14,113 nucleotides of DNA from Epulopiscium sp. Nele67-Bin004. Its GTDB lineage: Bacteria > Bacillota_A > Clostridia > Lachnospirales > Cellulosilyticaceae. How positions within the stretch are numbered: position 1 is the stretch's first letter; every line of letters starts with the position of its first letter. This document shows, in pieces, positions 1 to 6,077 of this stretch. The position numbers were made by a program, and so were the translations under genes. The notes beneath the pieces were generated by a model that was not told where the DNA came from, did no database searches, and was given only the letters and a program-made list of their open reading frames with translations. The DNA lies in NCBI GenBank assembly GCA_002007315.1, contig LNZQ01000013.1, positions 1 through 14,113 on the forward strand, given 5' to 3'.

Positions 1-67
1 TTTATAGATTTTTAGCAAAAAAACCACTATCCCTTTAGGGGAGTGGATGAATTGCCCATTAACTTTA

Positions 68-97
68 GAAAAATGCCTTGACGACAAGGGATTTTTC
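68..97 (+). other. Long hairpin inside the element
   Basis: GAAAAAT (68-74) pairs with ATTTTTC (91-97). After one G-G mismatch, CCTTG (76-80) pairs with CAAGG (85-89) around the loop ACGA. It lies between the left-end hairpin and the omega-RNA-like stems, so it is probably part of the structured RNA or of the element's single-stranded end. Confidence 0.5.
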
Positions 98-99
98 GT

Positions 100-264
100 A
101 TAGACTATTTTTGACAAGTAAAATACATGACGAAAACCAAGTCCGTATATTGTCAAATATAATACTAACCAACCGTAGGGACTACGGGGATAGCCTTCTA
201 AATTAGAAACAAAAGTTTCTGTACGTAGGAATCCACTAGGACTTTAGCCTAGTGGAGAGTTCAA
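100..264 (+). ncRNA. Omega RNA (reRNA)-like guide RNA of a TnpB-type element
   Basis: This stretch folds into successive stems: TTTGACA (110-116) with TGTCAAA (151-157); CCGTAG (173-178) with CTACGG (182-187), followed by GGGATAGCC; TTCTAA (196-201) with TTAGAA (203-208), or alternatively GAAAC (206-210) with GTTTC (215-219); and the 3' hairpin 233-255, then AGAGTTCAA. In TnpB elements the reRNA runs to the right end of the element, closes with this kind of hairpin, and takes its guide from the flanking DNA immediately outside. Here the guide would begin at 265. The series of stems, the position and the TTCAA end agree with that family as I know it. No covariance model could be run, and the 5' end is not determined. 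A further strong hairpin lies upstream at 68-97 and could belong to the same transcript. Confidence 0.55.
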
Positions 265-289
265 ATTAAACATTCCATAAAACTTAACT

Positions 290-334
290 ATACACTTTAA
301 CTTATAAATATTATTATTTCGAGTTAAAGTGTAT
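290..334. repeat. 13-bp perfect inverted repeat beside the element
   Basis: ATACACTTTAACT (290-302) is repeated inverted as AGTTAAAGTGTAT (322-334) around an AT-only 19-base spacer. It starts 26 bases beyond the right end of the IS200/IS605-type element. No clear T-run follows on either strand, so it is a weak terminator candidate; it could be an operator or an old insertion target. The rest of 265-469 shows no ORF, promoter or RNA gene that I can support. Confidence 0.5.
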
Positions 335-469
335 TTTAAACTGCCTATAACTAATTTTAGCATACGCCTTAGAACCTGTTTAGAATCTTTTTAATAATAA
401 TCCTAATTCTACCATATGCAAACTACTATTTAACTTACCTTCACAGTTCTTCCGTAGCCTTCAATTTTT

Positions 470-640
470 TTACTGTTTATTCACTTGTTCCACAATAGAT
501 TTTAACCTATTTTTTGCGTGTAGCCCAGACGTTTCTAGTGCAACAAACTCGCTTCTATTATGTTGCACATCTTGCAATCTTTTTTTCGCCAACTTACCTG
601 GTGTGTCAAATTGAAATTTTTTCGTTTTATCTTTTGTCAT
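470..640 (-). CDS. Small basic hypothetical protein, 56 aa
   Basis: The reading frame starts at an ATG at 638-640 and ends in TAA at 470-472. It is preceded by AGGGGG, a good ribosome binding site about 6 bases before the start. The product begins MTKDKTKKFQFDTPGKLAKK and ends EQVNKQ. It is rich in Lys, Arg, Gln and Asn, has no signal peptide or membrane segment, and is probably cytoplasmic and helical. The start codon lies 1 base after the stop of the preceding frame (642), so it is likely translated from the same mRNA as the mutS2-like gene. I do not recognise the family. The ribosome binding site and operon position are the main evidence that it is real. Confidence 0.6.
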   Translation of the reverse strand: MTKDKTKKFQFDTPGKLAKKRLQDVQHNRSEFVALETSGLHAKNRLKSIVEQVNKQ

Positions 641-641
641 G

Positions 642-986
642 TTAATTCCCCCTAATTTGTTTTTGTATTTGTTTTAATGCTTTTTTTGAACCACGAGCTA
701 TATCTTTTTCAAGTTTACGTTCTTTAAAACTTATAAATAAGCTATCTAAATCATAATCCTCTGGGTACAGCTCAGCTCTAGCAATTTGTAGCTTCAGTCG
801 TTTTTCATAAACTTCTACTAGCTCGTCATCAACTAAAACTACAACGTTTCGCCTGTCATCTTGTGTGCTAAACACAATGCCTTGCTTACCTGTTTCGGTA
901 ATCAAAACTTTATCGCCTTTGTTATACACAACTTGATTCAACTTGCTGTGTTTCTGCTTGCCTTTTTGGAGGTTCAATTTTATCAT
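642..986 (-). pseudogene. C-terminal KOW-like part of the MutS2-like protein, out of frame
   Basis: The 114 residues from the ATG at 984-986 hold a KOW/SH3-like segment: YNKGDKVLITETGKQGIVFS at roughly residues 20-39, then RRNVVVLVDDELVEV. A charged helical tail follows, including ERKLEKDIARGSKKALKQIQ. MutS2 proteins carry a KOW-like segment directly after the ATPase domain, so this looks like the natural continuation of the upstream protein in the +1 frame. The open frame extends up to 1073 and overlaps mutS2. The ATG at 986 has no Shine-Dalgarno sequence, which argues against independent translation. Removing one A from the A5 run (T5 at 963-967 on the plus strand) joins the frames as ...EPPKGKQKHSKLNQVVYNKG. 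Alternatives are a coupled separate gene, programmed frameshifting or a sequencing error. Confidence 0.6.
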
Positions 987-2520
987 AGTTGTAGTTTTTC
1001 GTTTCAATATAAAGTTTTGCACGCTCCAAAACGTGTGTCGGGACTTCCATCTTTTTAGAAATAAACAGTGCATTACTCTCGCCAGACTCCCCTATAACAA
1101 GTTGATACAATGGCTCAAGCGTGTCAGGATTAAACCTCATTCCTGCATTTTCAAAGTCTGGGTGCATCTGGCTAAAGTTTTTAATTTCGCCGTAGTGAGT
1201 TGATGCAATTGTTATCGCACCTTTTTTATAAACTTCTTCAAGTATCGCAATCGCAAGCCCTGCCCCCTCGTTTGGCTCTGTTCCACTGCCGATTTCATCA
1301 AACAACAACAACGTTGATTTATTCGTTTGCTTTATAATAGAAGATAAATTTTTGACGTGTGACGAAAACGTGCTTAAAGCATTTTGTATACTTTGATTGT
1401 CTCCAATATCAACAAATATTTTTTCGTATATAGCTATTTCCGTGCCTTGTTTTGCTGGAACAAAAAGCCCAAGTTGTGTTGCAAGCGTCAGCAAGCCAAC
1501 TGCTTTTAACACGATAGTTTTTCCACCTGCGTTTGGTCCTGTAATAATAAGACTGCGATAACTTTCGCCTATCGTTAAATTTAGTGGAACAACTGCACCC
1601 TCAAGCAACGGGTGCTTTCCATCAACAATGTTTGTATACCCATAGTTGTTAACCATGGGCATAATTCCATCTATCGCAATTGCATATTTACCTTTTGCAA
1701 ATATTAAATCATACTCAGAAATTACTTCTACATTAATTTTAATTTGCTGTATACTATTAAATATAAAATCCGTAATTTCTGCTAATATTCGATATTCTTC
1801 CATAGATTCTTCGATTTTTAACGTTGCAAGTGTCGCTGTATGTTTTTGGATCACTTTTGGCTCGATAAATACAGTTGTCCCTTTGTTTGAGGTGTCTATA
1901 ATCGTGCCATCAACTTGATTTTTATATGACGCTTTAATCGGAACAGTGTAATGTTCGCCACGTTTTGAAAAAAATGCATCTTGCAAATAATTTTTGTTGG
2001 CACGTACAAATTTTTCAAGTCGTTCTTCAATTTTTGTTTGCTCAACATCGATGTAACGACGAATTCTTTTTAGTTCGGTGCTTGCAGATGTGTCAACCCG
2101 CCCTTTTGATATTGCTTGACTTATCTCGTCTTCAACATTTTTTAGTGGTGTAATAGACAAACTGTAGTTTGCAAGTGTTGGGGCATAGTTTTGCTTCGCA
2201 GTCATAAACTCTCGAAGTTTTCTACAACCTCGCAAAAATTCACCTACTTGGAGTAAGTCCCCACATTCAAGAACTATCCCTTTTTCAACTTGTTCAATCA
2301 AAAAATCTATATTTCCGACACCTTGTATAGGCACGCCCCCAACAGAGCTAAGTAGTTGTTTTGCTTCGGCGGTTTCTTGCAGACGTTTTTTTACAACTTT
2401 TATATATGGTGATGGATATAACTTGTCAATTAAATTTTTTCCTAGATTGCTACTTGTATAAGTTTTTAAATGTTCCACTAATGAGAAATATTCTAGTTTA
2501 CTAAAAGTATTGTCGTTCAT
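922..2520 (-). CDS. Short MutS2-like DNA-binding ATPase, lacking Smr domain
   Basis: This 532-residue protein has MutS2 architecture. A helical N-terminal core/lever/clamp region covers about 1-290 and includes the MutS2-type stretch RGEHYTVPIKASY (188-199) through TTVFIEP (215-221). An ABC-type ATPase follows: Walker A GPNAGGKT (328-335), the signature-like region DIGDNQSIQNALSTFSSH (371-388), Walker B LLLFDEIGSGTEPNEG (404-419) and the switch region ASTHYGEIK (439-447). Full MutS2 is near 780 residues and ends in KOW and Smr nuclease domains. Here the frame ends right after the ATPase, with the KOW-like part continuing in another frame and no Smr domain downstream. MutS2 proteins bind branched DNA or stalled, collided ribosomes; without Smr this one should lack that nuclease activity. 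AGGAG precedes the ATG, and it follows the upstream gene by 21 bases, so it is probably cotranscribed. Confidence 0.88.
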   Translation of the reverse strand: MNDNTFSKLEYFSLVEHLKTYTSSNLGKNLIDKLYPSPYIKVVKKRLQETAEAKQLLSSVGGVPIQGVGNIDFLIEQVEKGIVLECGDLLQVGEFLRGCRKLREFMTAKQNYAPTLANYSLSITPLKNVEDEISQAISKGRVDTSASTELKRIRRYIDVEQTKIEERLEKFVRANKNYLQDAFFSKRGEHYTVPIKASYKNQVDGTIIDTSNKGTTVFIEPKVIQKHTATLATLKIEESMEEYRILAEITDFIFNSIQQIKINVEVISEYDLIFAKGKYAIAIDGIMPMVNNYGYTNIVDGKHPLLEGAVVPLNLTIGESYRSLIITGPNAGGKTIVLKAVGLLTLATQLGLFVPAKQGTEIAIYEKIFVDIGDNQSIQNALSTFSSHVKNLSSIIKQTNKSTLLLFDEIGSGTEPNEGAGLAIAILEEVYKKGAITIASTHYGEIKNFSQMHPDFENAGMRFNPDTLEPLYQLVIGESGESNALFISKKMEVPTHVLERAKLYIETKNYNYDKIEPPKRQAETQQVESSCV

Positions 2521-2541
2521 GTTTTCTCCTTATAAAACTAT

Positions 2542-3720
2542 TTATATAATTGCCTCCACAATTTCAGATGCTTCTTCAATAGTTTCTTCTTTTGTTTGAT
2601 ACAACATTTTTAACACTTCGCTGTATGCTTCATTGTATCGTTTGTTTGGATAACAAGCAAATAAGCTCATATCTAAGTAATAAATTTCGTTATTTTTTAC
2701 AGCATTTAAAGTTTTTAATATTGGATTCGTTTCAAATATTTGCTCTAATATTGTTTGTACTGTTCCGTCATCTGTGAATTGATGTACCAAAATTTTATCT
2801 GGGTTCGATTCAACCATAGCTTCAAGCGTCACTTCTATTTTAGAAATTTCTTCGTTTTCTGGGTCGGCGTAATTGCCAGCAACGTTGATCCCACCAAGTT
2901 CATTAACGATAGTGCCTAGCATAGTGTTAGATAAATTTGCGGTTATAGATGTTTTATCGACATTTAAACATAACACTTTTGGACGCTCCACAACAGGAAC
3001 ACGCTCAATTACAGCTAATGTGTAGTCTAAAGTTTGCTTTGCAACGTTGTCATACAATTCTTCTTCATTATTAAGCAAACTAAATACTTTAAACCACTTC
3101 AAATAATCTCTTATATCAGCGTAATCGACAATTATAGTTTTAATTCCTACTATCGCCAAAGGCTGTGCGAAAATGATTTTATCTTTGTCCAAAATCACAA
3201 GGTCAGGATTTGTAGCCATAACACTTTCAAGTCTAATACTCGTTATTTCCCAACTATTTCCGATAACTTCAACTTCGTCTTCAAGTGCTTCTTCAGGCAA
3301 AAACTCGTCATATGGCGAATGCACACGCCCAACAATTTTCCCGCCTGCCTCATACCAAAGACCTATAGGGCTAGGTGTTAAACTGACAACACGTTGTGGC
3401 TTTTTCTCAAGTGTTTTTGTGTGACCTAAAGCGTCTACAAAAGTTACGGTGTCATCATCACTGGTAACAAGTTCGGCTTTTTCTTCCCAATAAGTAGTGA
3501 TGTCTTGTTCTTCTTCCATATCTTCTTCAGCTTCTTCGCTTTCTTCCTCAATTTCTTCTTCTGTTTCTTCTTCCGTTTCTTCTTGCTCTGGTTCAAGCTC
3601 TATTTCTTGCATATTGTTTGGGTGCGGTGCTTGTTCAGCCTCAACTCCAACACTCCGAAACAAAGTTGTCCCAATAAACAAAGTTAACAATATCAAAATG
3701 ATAATTATAAGTGCTAGCAT
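2542..3720 (-). CDS. Membrane-anchored periplasmic-binding-type (BtuF/FepB-like) protein
   Basis: The 392-residue product starts with a hydrophobic helix (about 2-20, LALIIIILILLTLFIG) without a lipobox cysteine, so it is probably an uncleaved membrane anchor. Residues about 40-75 are an almost pure Glu linker. From about 90 on it resembles the class III substrate-binding fold (Peripla_BP_2) of iron-siderophore or cobalamin importers: the opening TVTFVDALGHTKTLEKKPQR then VVSLTPS, the motif VMATNPDLVILDK, and LEAMVESNPDKILVH in the second lobe. The usual partners, an FecCD permease and an ATPase, are not beside it. The start is supported by AAAGGA 7 bases upstream. It is the first gene of the minus-strand unit that includes the mutS2-like gene. 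Ligand specificity cannot be read from the sequence. Confidence 0.8.
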   Translation of the reverse strand: MLALIIIILILLTLFIGTTLFRSVGVEAEQAPHPNNMQEIELEPEQEETEEETEEEIEEESEEAEEDMEEEQDITTYWEEKAELVTSDDDTVTFVDALGHTKTLEKKPQRVVSLTPSPIGLWYEAGGKIVGRVHSPYDEFLPEEALEDEVEVIGNSWEITSIRLESVMATNPDLVILDKDKIIFAQPLAIVGIKTIIVDYADIRDYLKWFKVFSLLNNEEELYDNVAKQTLDYTLAVIERVPVVERPKVLCLNVDKTSITANLSNTMLGTIVNELGGINVAGNYADPENEEISKIEVTLEAMVESNPDKILVHQFTDDGTVQTILEQIFETNPILKTLNAVKNNEIYYLDMSLFACYPNKRYNEAYSEVLKMLYQTKEETIEEASEIVEAII

Positions 3721-3754
3721 AAATTAGTCCTTTCTTTGTATAACAACTATAAAT

Positions 3755-3783
3755 ATTCTAACAAAAATTATACATTTTTGCAA
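3755..3783 (-). promoter_or_regulatory. Putative sigma-A promoter of the binding-protein/mutS2-like operon
   Basis: On the minus strand, TTGCAA (3778-3783) is separated by 17 bases from TAGAAT (3755-3760). It ends about 35 bases upstream of the start codon at 3720. The -35 matches 4 of 6 and the -10 matches 5 of 6 consensus bases. Confidence 0.45.
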
Positions 3784-3841
3784 TATGTATAAAAAAGGAC
3801 AGCTATCGTGAATATCCTAAATAGATCGATGCCCACTGTAC

Positions 3842-3860
3842 GGACGGTCACTGGCCGTCC
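3842..3860. other. GC-rich hairpin upstream of hsdS
   Basis: GGACGG (3842-3847) pairs with CCGTCC (3855-3860), with a possible extra T-G and C-G pair inside. It lies in the AT-rich gap 3721-4019 between the divergent binding-protein gene and hsdS. No gene ends just before it on the plus strand, so it is not an obvious terminator. The gap otherwise holds the minus-strand promoter and an unsupported 22-codon frame at 3874-3942. Confidence 0.4.
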
Positions 3861-4007
3861 TTGGTTTATTTTAATGAAATATTGGGTAATGGCTTTGTGG
3901 TATGGGACATCATGGGAGGATAAAAAGGCGTATACTCTTTAATTATGTTCGAAAAAAAGTTGATTGTCGACGTAAGTAGTGATACACTTTTACAAAAAGT
4001 AGTTAAT

Positions 4008-4012
4008 GGAGG
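4008..4012 (+). promoter_or_regulatory. Ribosome binding site that sets the hsdS start
   Basis: GGAGG sits 7 bases before the ATG at 4020. The upstream in-frame ATG at 3945 has only AT-rich sequence (CTTTAATT) before it, so translation most likely starts at 4020. Confidence 0.65.
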
Positions 4013-4019
4013 TAGTTTT

Positions 4020-5219
4020 ATGCTATATGATATACCGAGTAATTGGAGTTGGACGACATTAGGTGAGGTTACAGAAGTTGTTATGGGACAATCGCCAAAG
4101 GGAGATGACACAACTGACGATAGTAGCTATACACCTTTAATAGGTGGTGCATCTGATATGGGAGAGTTGTTTCCCAAAGCTTTAAAATATACTACTACAC
4201 CTACAAAGTTGTCAAAAACAGGAGATGTTATTATATCAATTAGAGCTACATTAGGTAAACCTATTTTTTCTGATGGTGAATATTGTCTAGGGCGTGGTGT
4301 TGCAGGGATTAGAAGTGATACTTTAGATAATAAATTAATTCGATATTATTTTATAAATTTTGAAGACTATTTGCATACTATTTCTACTGGTTCAACGTTT
4401 TCTTCAGTGACAAAAAGTAGATTGGAAAATATGCCATTTCCACTACCACCAGTTGCTGAACAACAAAGAATAGTTGATACAATTGAGTCGTTATTTACCA
4501 AGCTTGACCGAGCAAGGGAGATTGTACAAACTGCTATAGACTCATTTGAAAATAGAAAGCTTGCAATTTTGCACAAAGCATTCACAGGGGAACTTACTGC
4601 AAAGTGGCGTGAAGAAAATGGGGTTAGTTTTGACAGCTGGGAAGAGAAAACAATAGGAGAAATCTGTGATTGTATAGTACCAGGTAGAGATAAACCTAAG
4701 AGCTTTACTGGAAGTATTCCTTGGATTACTATACCAAATTTACAAGGAGATTTTGTTTCTAATCATACTAGTGAATTATATTTGCTAGATAAAGAGATAT
4801 TAGAGGTGAAAGCAAAAATAATTCCAAAAGGTAGTGTAGTTATGAGTTGTGTTGGTAGATTTGGCATATCGGCAATAGTTGATAATGAATGTGTAATTAA
4901 TCAGCAATTACATGCATTCTTGCCTAGTGACCATATAAATAATAAATTCTTGATGAATAATATTAGATATTTAGAAGGATATATGATAGAAAAAGCCACT
5001 GCAACTACTATTGCATATTTGAATAAAAGTGCATGTAATAGTTTACCAATATACCTCCCTACTATTGCAGAACAAGCTGAAATCGTTCGCATACTTGACA
5101 AGCTCCTAACCAACGAAAAGCAAGCCTATGACCTCTACAACTTGGTAGAGAAAATAGACTTGCTAAAAAAATCAATATTAGCCCGAGCATTTAGGGGCAA
5201 ACTTGGTAAAACATTATAA
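4020..5219 (+). CDS. hsdS: Type I restriction-modification specificity subunit HsdS, orphan
   Basis: In type I systems HsdS recognises a split DNA target and recruits HsdM and HsdR. The 399-residue protein has the usual two-fold repeat. The first target recognition domain is about 8-142, from NWSWTTLGEV. It is followed by a spacer helix starting LPPVAEQQRIVDTIESLFTK and then ENRKLAILHKAFTGELTAKW. The second domain is about 206-345, from SWEEKTIGEICD, and is followed by LPTIAEQAEIVRILDKLL and LLKKSILARAFRGKLG. I place the start at 4020 because GGAGG (4008-4012) lies 7 bases upstream; the in-frame ATG at 3945 has no ribosome binding site. The protein stops soon after RGKLG, slightly earlier than many relatives. 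No hsdM or hsdR is in the window, so it may serve as an alternative specificity subunit or be a remnant. Neighbours on both sides are on the opposite strand. Confidence 0.9.
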   Translation: MLYDIPSNWSWTTLGEVTEVVMGQSPKGDDTTDDSSYTPLIGGASDMGELFPKALKYTTTPTKLSKTGDVIISIRATLGKPIFSDGEYCLGRGVAGIRSDTLDNKLIRYYFINFEDYLHTISTGSTFSSVTKSRLENMPFPLPPVAEQQRIVDTIESLFTKLDRAREIVQTAIDSFENRKLAILHKAFTGELTAKWREENGVSFDSWEEKTIGEICDCIVPGRDKPKSFTGSIPWITIPNLQGDFVSNHTSELYLLDKEILEVKAKIIPKGSVVMSCVGRFGISAIVDNECVINQQLHAFLPSDHINNKFLMNNIRYLEGYMIEKATATTIAYLNKSACNSLPIYLPTIAEQAEIVRILDKLLTNEKQAYDLYNLVEKIDLLKKSILARAFRGKLGKTL

Positions 5220-5220
5220 T

Positions 5221-5259
5221 GTAGGCGGTCAATAACCACGCCTACAGCCGTCCTACGGC
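5221..5259. terminator. Two hairpins between convergent hsdS and yunB
   Basis: GTAGGCG (5221-5227) pairs with CGCCTAC (5239-5245). It is immediately followed by GCCGT (5247-5251) pairing with ACGGC (5255-5259), which overlaps the yunB stop codon. Neither is followed by a T-run, so intrinsic termination is uncertain. Position between two convergent genes is the reason for this call. Confidence 0.4.
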
Positions 5260-5963
5260 ATTACATCAAAAACATTTTGTGATGGTACTTGAATATAGCT
5301 TGGAGGTACATCACCAGAAATTACTTTATCTATCAACATAATATTTCTGTTAACAACAATTTGGTTTGAAAAAAGCGGCACAACAACTTGTATCGTTGCC
5401 TTAACCTCAAGCCAAACTGTATGATTAACTTGGTTTATCCCTGTAGATTTTATATCATTTTTATAATCTACTTGCACAGTTCCAACAGGCAAAATTTCTA
5501 CCACAATACTAGGACCTAAGTTCGCAAATATACGACTCCCAGTTAAATTCCCAAGCGGTATCTCAAACGGAACAAGCCCAATATTTTTTAGCTCGCTACT
5601 ACATTTAGACACTATTTGAGCACACAAATTATTTATCAATATCGAATTTACATTCCAAGAAACAAGTTCGCCGTTGTCATTATAATCATAATGAAGCAAA
5701 TCTTCAACTGTAGTTTGATTCGTCGTTAACACTTGTGCTATCGCTTCGTTTATCGCCTCGGTTGCAATCGTCGTCGCCTCAAGCTCCGCCATAGCCATAA
5801 CAGACGGCATAATTTCCGAATCAACTTGTATATAAAGTACGCCAACTGCAATAATAATAAAAAGAATAGCTAACATCGCTTGAAGTCGATGAGTTTTTTG
5901 TTGATGGTATTGCCTAGCCAAAACTTGAGGGGGATACGCAGTTTGAACTTTACGTTTTTTCAT
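5253..5963 (-). CDS. yunB: YunB-family sporulation protein
   Basis: The 236-residue protein has a basic N-terminal tail, one membrane helix (about 28-46, LQAMLAILFIIIAVGVLYI) and an extracytoplasmic domain. The domain fits the YunB family: IATEAINEAIAQVL, then a loop around LLHYDYNDNGELVSWNVNS, the segment VPFEIPLGNLTGS, then FANLGPSIVVEILPVGTVQV and HTVWLEVKATIQVVVPL. In Bacillus subtilis yunB is expressed in the mother cell under sigma E and is needed for normal sporulation; its biochemical role is not known. The start is set by GAGGAG 7 bases upstream of the ATG at 5963. It is divergent from the class A PBP gene. I could not make out a convincing sigma E promoter upstream. Its presence is the best evidence that the host forms endospores. 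Confidence 0.85.
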   Translation of the reverse strand: MKKRKVQTAYPPQVLARQYHQQKTHRLQAMLAILFIIIAVGVLYIQVDSEIMPSVMAMAELEATTIATEAINEAIAQVLTTNQTTVEDLLHYDYNDNGELVSWNVNSILINNLCAQIVSKCSSELKNIGLVPFEIPLGNLTGSRIFANLGPSIVVEILPVGTVQVDYKNDIKSTGINQVNHTVWLEVKATIQVVVPLFSNQIVVNRNIMLIDKVISGDVPPSYIQVPSQNVFDVMP

Positions 5964-6024
5964 AAATCGCTCCTCGCAAAAAAATTACTTCTTGTACAAT
6001 ATATTCATATAATGCAGTTTTTAT

Positions 6025-6053
6025 TTGTTAAATCAGATGTTTTTTGGTATAAT
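6025..6053 (+). promoter_or_regulatory. Sigma-A promoter of the class A PBP gene
   Basis: TTGTTA (6025-6030) is followed after exactly 17 bases by a perfect TATAAT (6048-6053), 25 bases before the PBP start codon. A strong ribosome binding site, AAGGAGG (6061-6067), follows. Confidence 0.75.
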
Positions 6054-6077
6054 ACATTTTAAGGAGGGTAAACGCTA

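Larger units (their letters stand above)
6..264 (+). mobile_element. IS200/IS605-type element end or transposase-less mini-element
   Basis: Two imperfect palindromes of related sequence lie about 190 bases apart. The left one (24-46) is CCACT-a-TCCC / GGGG-AGTGG with loop TTTA. The right one (233-255) is a perfect 8-bp stem CCACTAGG / CCTAGTGG with loop ACTTTAG. Both share CCACTA, a central CTTTAG and AGTGG. The right hairpin is followed by AGAGTTCAA, and IS608-type right ends are cleaved after TCAA. IS200/IS605 elements have such subterminal hairpins instead of inverted repeats. The longest open stretch inside is about 20 codons, so no TnpA or TnpB is encoded here. The window starts with TTTAT, which would suit a target/TAM motif, but that is suggestive only because it is the window edge. 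The left boundary is therefore uncertain: this may be a complete 260-bp non-autonomous derivative, or only the right end of a longer element. Confidence 0.6.

Noticed and set aside
1..104. Remnant coding sequence for a TnpB C terminus at the left edge
   Set aside because: All three plus-strand frames hit stops within the first 40 bases or give only about 20 codons, and none shows the TnpB zinc finger or the DxNAAxN end. I cannot support it.
3497..3727. Serine-rich plus-strand frame
   Set aside because: It is the antisense of the Glu-rich linker of the binding protein (GAA/GAG read as TTC/CTC and related frames). It is a low-complexity shadow with no ribosome binding site.
3874..3942. 22-codon frame (MKYWVMALWYG...) just before hsdS
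   Set aside because: It has no ribosome binding site and no recognisable family. It could be a decayed fragment, but it is too short to claim.
3945..4019. N-terminal extension of hsdS from the ATG at 3945
   Set aside because: There is no ribosome binding site there, whereas GGAGG is placed correctly for 4020, and the HsdS family similarity begins after 4020.
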